Origin: Scardovia wiggsiae F0424
GTDB lineage: Bacteria > Actinomycetota > Actinomycetes > Actinomycetales > Bifidobacteriaceae
Direction of reading: 5' to 3'
Length of the DNA: 64,000 nt
Assembly: GCF_000269605.1 (NCBI RefSeq)
Contig: NZ_AKCI01000001.1
Span: forward strand, 744,001-808,000
A model generated the notes under the pieces. It saw only the letters and a list, made by a program, of their open reading frames with translations, was not told where the DNA came from and ran no database searches. Every line of letters starts with the position of its first letter. The first letter of the stretch is position 1. The position numbers and the translations under genes are program-made. This document shows, in pieces, positions 28,701 to 37,106 of the stretch.

Positions 28701-29401
28701 GCAGCTGTGGGAGGGAAAATATCAAGGATGCCTCCGCGCACCGCGAATTCTCCGCGGTCCATCACCAGGTCTGTGCGCGTATAGGCATTTTCCACGAGGC
28801 GGCTGGCCGCCCGGTCCAGGCCCATCTGTCCGCCTGCCGTGAAAACCAGCGGTTCCACATCCTGTATGCCCCGCACCACGGGCTGGATAAGCGAGCGCAC
28901 AGGCACTGCTATTACTTTCAGCGGCCCGAACAATGATGACCCTTCTACCGGATGGGCCAGCCTGCGGAAAACTGACATGCGGCGGGCAACCGTATCCGCC
29001 CGCGGGGAAAGCCGCTCATGCGGCAGGGTCTCCCAATCCGTTATAGAGCCGATATCCCCAGGGTCACCGCTATACCATGACCGTACTGACCCAACCATGT
29101 CCTGCGCTTCGCGGTTTGAAGGCACCACAATAACAACAGGCCTCCCGGATCCGCTATCGCTGCCTGTCTCGCTGCCGCCGGCAGAATCGGCTCCAGGCGC
29201 AGGCATCCCTTCTGCTGCTGCAGCTGCAAGCGCAGGGCGTATCCCTGCAGGAGTCCCTACAAGGGAAAAACCTGATCCGTCTTCTGCCAGCTGGGCAAAA
29301 GCAGTGTCGCGGAAAAGGGCGGGGATAAGCGGCGCCAGAGTACCGTTAAGAACCGGGGCGCCGCCTGGGGCAGTACCGGCAGCATCTTTATCTTCTGCCA
29401 T
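25712..29401 (-). CDS. mfd: Transcription-repair coupling factor Mfd
   Basis: The 1229-residue protein has the full Mfd order: UvrB-like N-terminal part with FPPTAAHPVRIDFFGDDI, the RNA-polymerase-binding domain KKGDYVVHEQHGIGRFV, the SF2 motor with GDVGFGKTEIA, DEEQRFG, LSATPIPRTL and QLRGRVGRG, and a C-terminal TRCF domain. It removes stalled RNA polymerase at lesions and recruits UvrA. ATG 29401 has CAGGAGC upstream; a 29425 start has no support. It overlaps pth by 14 bases. A proline-rich 20-residue insert (PVRPAGLSGRG region) splits the RID-motor linker. Confidence 0.97.
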   Translation of the reverse strand: MAEDKDAAGTAPGGAPVLNGTLAPLIPALFRDTAFAQLAEDGSGFSLVGTPAGIRPALAAAAAEGMPAPGADSAGGSETGSDSGSGRPVVIVVPSNREAQDMVGSVRSWYSGDPGDIGSITDWETLPHERLSPRADTVARRMSVFRRLAHPVEGSSLFGPLKVIAVPVRSLIQPVVRGIQDVEPLVFTAGGQMGLDRAASRLVENAYTRTDLVMDRGEFAVRGGILDIFPPTAAHPVRIDFFGDDIDSIHAFHASDQRTFGENIRQIWAPACRELQLTESVRRRAEALAGSIPNADDMLESIARGVPVEGMESLIPALIDDMMPVYSLFPRDAVIMFSDVERLKRAAQDLAKTANEFMAAGWHAAAGGQGAGAPISFDKSSFMDFDEVHSALRLTHKSCWDLSSLGVDSSVGGHARLAAVPPEEYRGDEARAAGGIAALRERGIAVTVTAAARGTLSRLKRVAAAADITGLDFALSMASDGFIDEEAKTAILTERDITGHSSAASQVRTPARRRKAIDIMELKKGDYVVHEQHGIGRFVEMARRPVRPAGLSGRGIPAQPLSQLSRPLQPSRPAQAFREYLVIEYAPGKRGAAPDKLYIPTDQLDLISKYIGAEIPKLNKLGGSDWAATKARARKKVREIAQDLVKLYAARQRTAGFAFSPDTPWQHELEEAFPYQETPDQLTTIDEVKADMEKPVPMDRLICGDVGFGKTEIAVRAAFKAIQDSKQVAVLVPTTLLAQQHYETFTERYEGFPVTVKMLSRFQTSKESAETAKGLEDGSVDLVIGTHKLLNPKIKFKDLGLVIIDEEQRFGVEHKETLKALRTNVDVLSLSATPIPRTLEMAVTGIREMSTLATPPEDRLPVLTYVGVYEDAQVAAAVRRELLRGGQVFYVHNRVQDISAIASHIRELVPEARIGIAHGKMGEKQLDTIIRDFWHRDIDVLVCTTIVETGLDISNANTLIVDRADRFGLSQLHQLRGRVGRGRERAYAYFLYDPAKAMTQMAHDRLSTIAQNTALGAGYDVAMKDLEIRGTGNLLGGEQSGHIEGVGFDLYVRMVSDAVQDYKEPERTEAVSTSIDLPVEASIPEDYIGSDKLRLEAYRKIASAHSQDDFADIRDELTDRYGAPPQSLDLLFDVARLRMRARAMGITDMIAQGKNIRVVGYDPKDSVLLRLKRIYKTVQYRPSIHTVIIPAPFQGTFDSAPMDPQEVISWTGQLLDDLSWHAPAVKNTL

Positions 29402-29990
29402 TGAACTGCTCCTGGGTCTTCTCAATACCCTTGAAAATTATCATTTCCGCAGCATCGGCAGCATCCGCTATAAAACTGTCAAGCTGCTGTTTCTGTGAAG
29501 CGTTAAAACCGCCCAGGACCCAGCTGATGGCATTATCATGCGCATGCGATCCGCGCCGGGAATGCCCTACCCCCATGCGCACACGGTTATAATCAGCAGT
29601 ACCGAGCGACTTGTCTATCGACTTGATTCCGTTGTGCCCGCCCGGGGAGCCGCCGTTCTTGGTTTTGATACGGCCGAACTCCAGATCCATATCATCGTGG
29701 ACCACCACTATCCGGTTTTCAGGGATACCGTAGTACGCACTTATCGAAGCAACCGCATTGCCGGAATCATTCATAAAAGTCAGGGGTTTTGCAAGGAAAA
29801 ACTTCTGGGCCGCGCCGTCCAGCGACATCACCCCTTTGCCAAGCAGCGCAAGTCCTTTATGGTCGCTGAATGAAACGGACCACCGTTCCGCCAGAAGGTC
29901 GGCACACATAAAACCCATGTTATGCCGTGTCCCCTCATATTTTTTGCCGGGATTCCCCAAACCTGCAATAAGCCAGAAATCAGATGCCAT
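29388..29990 (-). CDS. pth: Peptidyl-tRNA hydrolase
   Basis: The 200-residue protein has the Pth signatures WLIAGLGNPGKKYEGTRHNMGF (with catalytic H), KPLTFMNDSG, VVVHDDMDLEFG and GGSPGGHNGIKS. It frees tRNA from peptidyl-tRNA that falls off the ribosome. ATG 29990 gives the normal length, and ATG 30005 is also possible. The 3' end overlaps mfd. The 402-base gap upstream holds a possible ncRNA on the other strand. Confidence 0.96.
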   Translation of the reverse strand: MASDFWLIAGLGNPGKKYEGTRHNMGFMCADLLAERWSVSFSDHKGLALLGKGVMSLDGAAQKFFLAKPLTFMNDSGNAVASISAYYGIPENRIVVVHDDMDLEFGRIKTKNGGSPGGHNGIKSIDKSLGTADYNRVRMGVGHSRRGSHAHDNAISWVLGGFNASQKQQLDSFIADAADAAEMIIFKGIEKTQEQFNGRR

Positions 29991-30214
29991 TCTTTTACCC
30001 GCCATACCCCATATCACAATCAATACCAATAATACGCCCATACATTCTATCAATCGGACGGACTGTTGACGGCCGGAGCAACCGAAATCCTTCAACGGCA
30101 CTGTACTACATAATTACATATCATACCCAGCTATTCAAGCATAGTCGCCGCGACAGCATATATTTTCAGCACAGTATGCATTCTCAGCCTATTTTCAGAA
30201 AAACGCCAAGAGAG

Positions 30215-30356
30215 TGTTAAGCTTGGGGGCTTTTAATAATAAACACCAGCAAAAAAGTAACCTCGCTGGCCAAGAGTTTCCTCTTGATAACTTAAACCTT
30301 TCTTCTCTCTCCTTCTCTCTAAACAGCCCGGCTAATCACCGGGCCTTTGTTTTTTC
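30215..30356 (+). ncRNA. Candidate structured small RNA ending in an intrinsic terminator
   Basis: The 402-base stretch between pth and ychF has no credible protein gene. On the plus strand it shows a row of hairpins: AAGC/GCTT (30219-30222 with 30229-30232), CCAGC/GCTGG (30246-30250 with 30265-30269) and CAAGAG-TTTC-CTCTTG (30271-30286). A pyrimidine stretch follows, then a terminator hairpin (30326-30344) and TTTGTTTTTT. No plus-strand gene lies upstream to need this terminator. No known RNA family was recognised, and no clear promoter was seen. Confidence 0.4.
30326..30356 (+). terminator. Intrinsic terminator without an upstream plus-strand gene
   Basis: GCCCGG (30326-30331) pairs with CCGGGC (30339-30344) around CTAATCA and is followed by TTTGTTTTTT. 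The reverse strand lacks a U-run after the stem, so the element points to the plus strand. Confidence 0.75.
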
Positions 30357-30392
30357 CTGGAGCTGCCTGCCCTATAATGTTTCTTACGTTCC

Positions 30393-31478
30393 TTATACAT
30401 TGAACTTGAACTCGACCACATCACCATCCTGCATGATGTAGTCCTTGCCTTCAAGGCGCATCTTGCCTTCCTCGCGCACTTTCGGGTAGGAACCGGCGGC
30501 AACCAGGTCATCGTATGAAACTACTTCAGCCTTGATGAACCCGCGCTCAAAATCTGTATGGATAACACCGGCAGCTTTCGGCGCAGTCCATCCTTTGCGG
30601 ATAGTCCATGCGCGCACCTCTTTTTCCCCTGCAGTCAGGAAGGTTTGGAGCCCAAGCGTATCAAACCCTGCACGGGCAAGCTGGTCCAGGCCGGATTCGT
30701 TCAGCCCTGCATCGGCAAGCATTTCACGCGCATCAGCTTCATCAAGTTCAGTAAGGTCGGATTCAAACTGCGCGTTGAGGAATATTGCCTGTGCAGGGGC
30801 AACCTCTGCCGTGAGCTTCTCCCTGAGTGCGCTGTCGGCAAGCTCATCATCATCCATATTGAACACATAAATAAATGGTTTTGCGGTCAGCAGCTGGAGG
30901 TCACGAATATCTTCCTTGCTGATTTTCCCTTCACGGGATGCATGGTCGATAGTCTCTCCTGCCTCAAGTATTCCCTTCGCCTCCTTAACGGCATCAACAT
31001 ATTCCGGTCTGACTTTTTTGCCGCGCAGGTCCTTTTCAAGCCTGGGGATGGCATTCTCAACAGTCTGCAGGTCAGCAAGGATCAGCTCGGTGTTGATCGT
31101 CCCGATATCTGACGCAGGGTCTACGGCCCCGTTAACGTGGATAACATCATCATCGGAAAAAACGCGGGTCACTTCACAGATCGCGTCAGCCTCGCGGATA
31201 TTCGCCAGGAACTGGTTCCCCAGCCCTTCACCTTCGGATGCGCCTTTGACGATGCCCGCGATATCCACAAACGTCACTGTTGCAGGAACGATCTTATTGG
31301 AACCCACCAGCTTCGCGAGGACAGGCAGCCGGGTATCCGGGAGCGGGACGATGCCCGTATTAGGCTCAATGGTGGCAAAAGGGTAGTTTTCCGCAAGCAC
31401 ATTATTGCGCGTCAAAGCGTTAAAAAGGGTCGATTTGCCTACATTGGGCAGGCCAACGATTCCAATGGTAAGAGACAT
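30393..31478 (-). CDS. ychF: OBG-type GTPase YchF
   Basis: The 361-residue protein starts GIVGLPNVGKSTLFNALT (Walker A). It has DIAGIVKGASEGEGLG and the non-canonical N-M-D-D (FNMDDDE) typical of the YchF/OLA1 group, then a TGS domain with VEFKFNV at the end. YchF binds ATP as well as GTP and links to translation and stress. The protein is full length. There is no ribosome-binding site, but TAAACT lies 7 bases before ATG, so the mRNA is probably leaderless. Confidence 0.96.
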   Translation of the reverse strand: MSLTIGIVGLPNVGKSTLFNALTRNNVLAENYPFATIEPNTGIVPLPDTRLPVLAKLVGSNKIVPATVTFVDIAGIVKGASEGEGLGNQFLANIREADAICEVTRVFSDDDVIHVNGAVDPASDIGTINTELILADLQTVENAIPRLEKDLRGKKVRPEYVDAVKEAKGILEAGETIDHASREGKISKEDIRDLQLLTAKPFIYVFNMDDDELADSALREKLTAEVAPAQAIFLNAQFESDLTELDEADAREMLADAGLNESGLDQLARAGFDTLGLQTFLTAGEKEVRAWTIRKGWTAPKAAGVIHTDFERGFIKAEVVSYDDLVAAGSYPKVREEGKMRLEGKDYIMQDGDVVEFKFNV

Positions 31479-31485
31479 GCTTTTC

Positions 31486-31491
31486 AGTTTA
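31486..31491 (-). promoter_or_regulatory. -10 element of ychF, near-leaderless start
   Basis: The minus strand reads TAAACT, seven bases, then ATG. No ribosome-binding site is seen. Confidence 0.45.
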
Positions 31492-31575
31492 GGGTTGAGG
31501 GATGACGAAGGCTGAGGCGCAACGATAACAAAAGCGGTCCAGCAGCTATGCCTTCACCATCGTCTGCTGACGGCC

Positions 31576-32967
31576 TTACTGCCGCTGCCTGTCTAAATCA
31601 CCGTGATCCATTGCTTCCTGATACAGGTGCGCAAAAACATCGGCCGAAGCCCTCGCGCCGTCATGCTCGTACCGGTTGGTCACCCACGCATGCGAATTGC
31701 CTACGCGGCTCAGCGTATCAAGCTGCAGGGAACTGTCCACATACATGTCATCAAAATATACGGCGCACCGCAGCGGCACCTCGTTGGCTGCGAGCTGGGC
31801 GGCATCATAGATCGTACCCCAATGGGTGTCAGACATCATAAGGTTAACGGGATCCCGGAACGGTTTCAGCGAACTGTCCTCTTCAAACATTTCAGGGAGT
31901 GCGGCCTCCCCGATGAAAGCCAGAGGGCGCGCATCCGTGCTGAACCGGGGGTCTGAACCAATAACATGCGAAGCTGCCCATCCTGCCGGAGCACAGTCCC
32001 CATTCTGATAGATGAACTCCTGCAGAGGCCAGTACAGAGGGCTTGCATATGAGGAAGTAAGGCTCAGGACTTCCTGGAGGAACCCGTCAGACAGCTGGAT
32101 ATCCCCCGCATGCCCGGGACCCTCAGGCACACTTCCGTCCAGGCCGGCGAGCGCCCCGTCGATAGTCCAATGCATGCGTTCAAAACCCGGCTTCATACCG
32201 AAATCGCCGCCCAGCATCTGCAGCCGCCTCACTGTGAACGGATCACCATTAGGCAGCCGGACGTCATAGGACGAAATATAATCAGCAATTATATTTATAC
32301 GTTTTATATCCTGCGGATAGCGGCTATAATATTGCTGGGTCTTTTCATACATGCGTGGCACTGTATGCTCATATACTTCTTTCGGATCACCGGGGATATG
32401 CATAACGCCGCCGGTAATAAACGATGCCTGCACAGCCTCAGGGTACAGCGACAGATAGGTGAGGGTAAGGAACCCGCCGTATGACTGGCCTAAAGTCGTC
32501 CACTGCACGCCGCCGAATTCAGACCGGCGCAGATACTCAAAATCCCTGATGACCGAATCCGCCAGGAAATGATGGAGATAGTCCGCACCGGCGCGCGGAT
32601 CGCCGGCAAAACGCTGCATGGCATGGGAATCGATACGTGAAGACCTGCCTGTGCCGCGCTGGTCAGGAAGGACAACACGGTAGTGTTTAACGGCTTCAGC
32701 AAGCCACGGGACCGAATCTGCGCTGTACGGACGGGGACCTGCACCGCCCGGGCCTCCCTGCAGGAAAAGGAGAAGCGGCATGTCATCATGCGCACGCCCA
32801 GCTGCACACACTGTCCGGTAAAACAGTTTCAGCCCGCTGCCTGCACCGCCTGGGATACCGGTACTGTCCGCAGTGATGCCGTCCGCACCGCCCCAGTCTA
32901 AAGGCACATCAACAGAATGGTCTTCAACATACAGGCCCGGCACATAATAAGAATCCAAAAGCGTCAT
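31576..32967 (-). CDS. Prolyl iminopeptidase-like alpha/beta hydrolase (S33)
   Basis: The 463-residue protein has the S33 fold. The oxyanion-hole sequence is LLFLQGGPGGAGPRP, and DQRGTGRSSRID follows. The nucleophile elbow is LGQSYGGF with its serine, and a late His is likely in GNSHAWVT. Such enzymes release N-terminal proline from short peptides. The start ATG 32967 is preferred over 33006 because it begins at the conserved TLLDSYYVPGLYVEDH. Its promoter region also covers the start of the tRNA-Arg gene on the other strand. Confidence 0.85.
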   Translation of the reverse strand: MTLLDSYYVPGLYVEDHSVDVPLDWGGADGITADSTGIPGGAGSGLKLFYRTVCAAGRAHDDMPLLLFLQGGPGGAGPRPYSADSVPWLAEAVKHYRVVLPDQRGTGRSSRIDSHAMQRFAGDPRAGADYLHHFLADSVIRDFEYLRRSEFGGVQWTTLGQSYGGFLTLTYLSLYPEAVQASFITGGVMHIPGDPKEVYEHTVPRMYEKTQQYYSRYPQDIKRINIIADYISSYDVRLPNGDPFTVRRLQMLGGDFGMKPGFERMHWTIDGALAGLDGSVPEGPGHAGDIQLSDGFLQEVLSLTSSYASPLYWPLQEFIYQNGDCAPAGWAASHVIGSDPRFSTDARPLAFIGEAALPEMFEEDSSLKPFRDPVNLMMSDTHWGTIYDAAQLAANEVPLRCAVYFDDMYVDSSLQLDTLSRVGNSHAWVTNRYEHDGARASADVFAHLYQEAMDHGDLDRQRQ

Positions 32968-33117
32968 AAACCCCAGTATAAAGCACAGCAGGCTCAATAC
33001 CGGCAAGAAGGGCCCTTATCAGGCGGGCCGCCCTGCGACACCCGATGTTGCACGATTTTGATAGGATATAAGCAGTGTCTGAGTGCGCATCACACCGTTG
33101 CCCGCTCATGGTACTGC

Positions 33118-33191
33118 GGCCCCGTAGCTCAGCTGGATAGAGCAGGAAACTTCTAATTTCAAGGTCGTCAGTTCGAATCTGATTGGGGCCA
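33118..33191 (+). tRNA. tRNA-Arg, anticodon TCT
   Basis: Acceptor GGCCCCG pairs with TGGGGCC (G-T at the seventh pair). The D-arm is GCTCAGCTGGATAGAGC. The anticodon loop CTTCTAA gives TCT (reads AGA/AGG). The T-arm is GTCAGTTCGAATCTGAT. The top pair of the anticodon stem is G-A, a mismatch. CCA is not encoded. The anion permease gene begins 31 bases later. Confidence 0.93.
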
Positions 33192-33222
33192 CGTTTTAGT
33201 TGCACTTTCCATGGAGGATGCG

Positions 33223-34416
33223 ATGAGACGCTGGATCAGGCAGACGCTTAAGCGGGAAACTATACTCGTTATCGCCGCTATCCTTGCGATCATATCTTGT
33301 TTTATTGTCCATCCGGACAGCCAGTATCTGGGATACATACACACACATACCATTGCCCAGCTCGTATGCCTGATGCTCGTAGTGGCGGGGCTCCAGAGGA
33401 TAGGTGTTTTCCGCATCATAGGTGCAAAAATGCTGAGCCACGCCCGCACACCGCGGCTGCTGGTACTGATTTTTATCAGCCTCACCTTTTTCTCCAGCAT
33501 GTTCATTACAAATGATGTAGCTCTGGTGACTTTCGTCCCCTTTGCTATTGCGGTTATGATCATGGCCGGGATGGAAGACAAGACAGTCCTTGCGGTGACC
33601 CTTATGACGCTTGGGGCGAACCTCGGAAGCATGCTTACCCCTATCGGCAACGCGCATAACCTTTATCTGAAGGCAAAAACAAATATGCCGATGGGCGATT
33701 TTATCCTCATCATGGCGCCATACTCAGGCATAGCAGCGGTCCTGCTTGTTATTGCAACATTCATCTTCTTCAGCAGCAAGCCTATACCCGGTTTTGAGGG
33801 GCTGGATGCAGACACCATTGAACGTAATATCCTTGCCCCGCATCCCGATACGGAAGCCCCTGATGAGATCCGCATCATCGGATACGGTGCTGGCTACGGA
33901 GGATGGCGGCTGGGTGTCTATATCGCCCTGTTTGTTGTGTGTACTTTGGAAGTGGCCGGCTTTATACCCATGTGGGCTATGGTAGTGATCTGCTTTGCAG
34001 CTTTCATGTTCTGCGACCGCCGTGCCTTCTTCCACGTGGACTGGGGGCTTCCCCTCACCTTCATCGCGTTCTTTATCTTCATCGGGAATATGAAGCGGGT
34101 ACCGGAATTCTATACACTGGCTGCGCATCTTGTGCAGATCGATCCCCTTGATGTATCCGTAGGTGCAAGCCAGCTTATCAGCAACGTCCCTTCAACACTC
34201 CTGCTCTCCAACTTCTCTTCGGCATGGAAAGAGCTTATCGTCGGGACGAACCTCGGCGGTATGGGGACACTTATCGCTTCAATGGCATCCCTTGTTTCGT
34301 TCAAGGCAGTTACTGGGAAATATCCGGACCAGAAGGGGAAATACCTCGGCGTCTATACTGTTACCAATATCATTTTCCTTGCGATCCTGCTTACTGCTGC
34401 CCATCTGATCCTTTAG
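33223..34416 (+). CDS. SLC13 / ArsB-NhaD superfamily anion permease
   Basis: The 397-residue protein has about ten membrane helices. The family sequence FITNDVALVTFVPFAI and TLGANLGSMLTPIGNAHNLYL place it in the ion-transporter superfamily with citrate and arsenite carriers (PF03600 type); the substrate cannot be told. A GGAGG within ATGGAGGATGCGATG lies 5 bases before ATG 33223, so this start is chosen over the in-frame ATG 33211. It may share the tRNA-Arg promoter upstream. Confidence 0.82.
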   Translation: MRRWIRQTLKRETILVIAAILAIISCFIVHPDSQYLGYIHTHTIAQLVCLMLVVAGLQRIGVFRIIGAKMLSHARTPRLLVLIFISLTFFSSMFITNDVALVTFVPFAIAVMIMAGMEDKTVLAVTLMTLGANLGSMLTPIGNAHNLYLKAKTNMPMGDFILIMAPYSGIAAVLLVIATFIFFSSKPIPGFEGLDADTIERNILAPHPDTEAPDEIRIIGYGAGYGGWRLGVYIALFVVCTLEVAGFIPMWAMVVICFAAFMFCDRRAFFHVDWGLPLTFIAFFIFIGNMKRVPEFYTLAAHLVQIDPLDVSVGASQLISNVPSTLLLSNFSSAWKELIVGTNLGGMGTLIASMASLVSFKAVTGKYPDQKGKYLGVYTVTNIIFLAILLTAAHLIL

Positions 34417-34490
34417 CCTTCCCCTTCCTTCTTTTCTTTTCCCTTCCCCTTTCAAAAAAAACACGCCCGTATATCCCTTCTAATATGCCT

Positions 34491-37025
34491 TCAGGCATTA
34501 ACATGCCCCATGAAGGTGAATGTACCTGCAAACCATGCTGTAATCAGCGCAAGTACGGGTATCGCAATGCATAGCGCAATATACACGTAATCCCGTTTAT
34601 GTACAGTGCTCAGCCTCCAATGGGACCTTTTGCGATATCCGCCGAATCCGCGCGCCTGCATTGCAGTTGACAGGGATGTTGACCGCCGTATGGAAAGGAC
34701 CAGGAGGGCAAAACTTTGGGATATAAAATCTGCTGTTCTGGATTTCCCGCCGATCCCGCGTGACCTGCGCGATAGGGACAGGGCAGCCCAGTCGTCTGAA
34801 ATAACTGAGAACAGACGCATCCCTGCCAGCCCGCCGTAGACGAAGCGGTCAGGCAAATGGAACTGTTGTGAGAAAGCGTCAGCCAGGCCGGTGGGATCAA
34901 TACCCGATATCAGGGCAATTGCAGGGACGCCTATAGCAATAATGCGCAGTGCGGTTGCCAGCGCAAGCATAACCGACCCCTGTGAAACCGTTATGATCCC
35001 CCAGTGTGCATAGACCTGCCCGGACACCTGCCCATACAGGAGCACGGATACTGCCGATGCTGCAGACCCAAGAAAAATGATCCATGTCCGCCGGATTATC
35101 TCCCGTATCCCGTATTTCGCCGCGGTGAGGGATACAAAAACAAGGAAGCATGCCACTGAAGAAGAAACAATATCAAGGCTTATGACCATCAGCAGGCACA
35201 ATACCAGTGCCCCCAGGAGACGGACAGCAGGATTGATGGATGCAATAATTTTTGAAGGGCTGGACCGTTTCTCCTCTTCACAGCGCTGCCGCTGAGGGGT
35301 AACGCCGATAGTCTGCGGTATCCCTGTATCTGCGCAGGCGGTATGAGGCGCATGGCCTGCATCCGGACACCCCATACCTGGCGGATCCGCCCCCGGGCTG
35401 CCTGCGCCCAGGCCAACAGGCTGCAGCCGGATCACACGCGCACCGATACGTTCAATGAACTCTTCGTCATGGGTGACAACGACAATGCACTTCCCCTGGT
35501 CCCTGAGGCCTGAGATCATATCGACCATATATTCCCACGTCTTACGGTCCTGCCCGAATGTAGGCTCATCCAGGATCAGGACTTCGGGTTCGGCTGCAAG
35601 CGCCGCCGCGACAGTAAGCCTCCGCTTCTGCCCTCCGGACAGGGTATACGGATTAGCTGCAGACAGGCCGTCCAGCCCATACCGCTCCAAAAGGCTGTGC
35701 GCTTTCGCTGCCGCGCTTCCCTGAGGCTCGCTGCCAATCGACAGCAGGACTTCTCCCAGCACTGTCCCCGCTGCAAACTGATGTTCAGGGTTCTGGAACA
35801 CATACTGGATCCTTTGGGCAAGGTCAGGCGATCCCCAGCCTGCGGGATCCGAGGACCCTAAATCCCCCTGGACAAGCCTGCCTGCTGTTACCGTACCGGA
35901 TACCGGTTCAAGCAGCCCCGCCAGAGTGAGGGCCAGCGTCGATTTTCCGGAGCCATTGTCACCGGTCAGCGCAGTGATCTCGCTGGACCGGAACGCGCAG
36001 CTGATATGCTCAGCAATGGGGATGCTGTTGTATCCGATCGCAAGGTCTTCGGCAGTAAGGGCGATATCGGCACACAGAGCGGGCCGGTCCGCTGAAGCAT
36101 CAGGCGCAGCAGGGCTGCCCATAGCTGCGCTGCCGGCAGCGGTATGGGTACCTGTATCTTTGGTATCTTTGGCATTAAGGTACGGTTTCTTCCTGTACCG
36201 CTGCGGGATCCACACCCCCAGATCATCCAGTTCCTGAAGATGCCCGCCAAAAACATCATCCGGGGCGCCGTCCGCAGCAATAGCCGTTGAGCCGCCGTCA
36301 CTGCCGAGAACAACTACCCGGGTAATAATATCCAGCCATTCATCAGCTTTATGCTCCACAAGGAGCATAGTTGGGTTTTCAGCATCTAAAACAGTACGGA
36401 TAGCATGCACCAGGCTGCGTACTCCGGCAGGATCGATCATTGATGCCGGTTCATCAAGAAGCAGGGCATCGGGCCGCATGGACAGGACCCCTGCAAGCGC
36501 AAGCCTCTGAGCCTGCCCTCCGCTTAAATGCGCTGCCTGCCTGTGCCATTGCACGCTGCCGAGGCCCGTTTCCTCCATAGCCGTACGGACGCGCTGCGTT
36601 ATCCTGCTGCGTTCCACACCCATGTTCTCAGGGCCGAACGCCACATTATCCGCCGCCCGCTCAAAAACCGTCTGCGCCTCCGGATCCTGCAGCACCAGGC
36701 CGCAGCGCCCTATTGATTCTGTGGGGGGCTTCCCGTCAATAAGGATGCTGCCCTCCCCTATGCCGCCATCTTCATCCGGCAGCGCATCCAGGGATGCTGC
36801 GCGCCGGCCCTGCAGCCCCTTATCATCTGCCCCGGCCCTGCACGATGTACCTAAAAACCCTGCCGTAGCCTGCAGGATAGTCGATTTCCCTATGCCGGAA
36901 GCCCCCATAAGGAGCACACGCTCCCCGGCATCTATGGTCAGGCTAAGATGGCGGACGGCCCACTGCCAGCGCAGGGCGGGCCGGTACCCCCAATCGGAGA
37001 ATACTATTGAGCAAGGCTGCGCCAT
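34491..37025 (-). CDS. Fused ECF transporter module: two ATPases and a T component (YkoD-YkoC type)
   Basis: The 844-residue protein joins three parts. ATPase 1 (about 5-255) has Walker A GASGIGKST, LSGGQAQRLAL and LLLDEPASMIDP. ATPase 2 (about 320-545) has GDNGSGKST, LSGGQKRRLTVA and LILDEPTFGQD. The EcfT-like membrane part (about 595-840) has about six helices and ends with A-R-G (SMQARGFG style). ECF systems normally use separate proteins for these. The S component gene ykoE lies upstream with 81 bases between. A TPP riboswitch precedes both, so the cargo is thiamine or its HMP precursor. A hairpin overlaps the stop (34480-34500). Confidence 0.87.
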   Translation of the reverse strand: MAQPCSIVFSDWGYRPALRWQWAVRHLSLTIDAGERVLLMGASGIGKSTILQATAGFLGTSCRAGADDKGLQGRRAASLDALPDEDGGIGEGSILIDGKPPTESIGRCGLVLQDPEAQTVFERAADNVAFGPENMGVERSRITQRVRTAMEETGLGSVQWHRQAAHLSGGQAQRLALAGVLSMRPDALLLDEPASMIDPAGVRSLVHAIRTVLDAENPTMLLVEHKADEWLDIITRVVVLGSDGGSTAIAADGAPDDVFGGHLQELDDLGVWIPQRYRKKPYLNAKDTKDTGTHTAAGSAAMGSPAAPDASADRPALCADIALTAEDLAIGYNSIPIAEHISCAFRSSEITALTGDNGSGKSTLALTLAGLLEPVSGTVTAGRLVQGDLGSSDPAGWGSPDLAQRIQYVFQNPEHQFAAGTVLGEVLLSIGSEPQGSAAAKAHSLLERYGLDGLSAANPYTLSGGQKRRLTVAAALAAEPEVLILDEPTFGQDRKTWEYMVDMISGLRDQGKCIVVVTHDEEFIERIGARVIRLQPVGLGAGSPGADPPGMGCPDAGHAPHTACADTGIPQTIGVTPQRQRCEEEKRSSPSKIIASINPAVRLLGALVLCLLMVISLDIVSSSVACFLVFVSLTAAKYGIREIIRRTWIIFLGSAASAVSVLLYGQVSGQVYAHWGIITVSQGSVMLALATALRIIAIGVPAIALISGIDPTGLADAFSQQFHLPDRFVYGGLAGMRLFSVISDDWAALSLSRRSRGIGGKSRTADFISQSFALLVLSIRRSTSLSTAMQARGFGGYRKRSHWRLSTVHKRDYVYIALCIAIPVLALITAWFAGTFTFMGHVNA

Positions 37026-37106
37026 GGTTCCAAATCCCCGGGCTGACAGCGGCTGCTGCGGTATCTGCCGGCAGCCGCATTGCTGGCCTCCAACGCAGAA
37101 AACATA

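Noticed and set aside
27846-28784. 312-codon plus-strand open frame inside mfd
   Set aside because: It is antisense to mfd and its composition (Ser, Arg, Ala) reflects the reversed codons of the real gene.
30214-30441. 75-codon open frame covering the ncRNA candidate
   Set aside because: It runs through the terminator hairpin into the 3' end of ychF and has no ribosome-binding site or family.
33118-33191. Genomic island inserted at tRNA-Arg
   Set aside because: No integrase or repeated tRNA end was seen in the next kilobases; the gene after it is an ordinary permease.
34454-34500. Strong terminator after the thiamine ECF module
   Set aside because: The hairpin at 34480-34500 is separated from the T-run (34454-34461) by over 15 bases, so it does not meet the usual layout.
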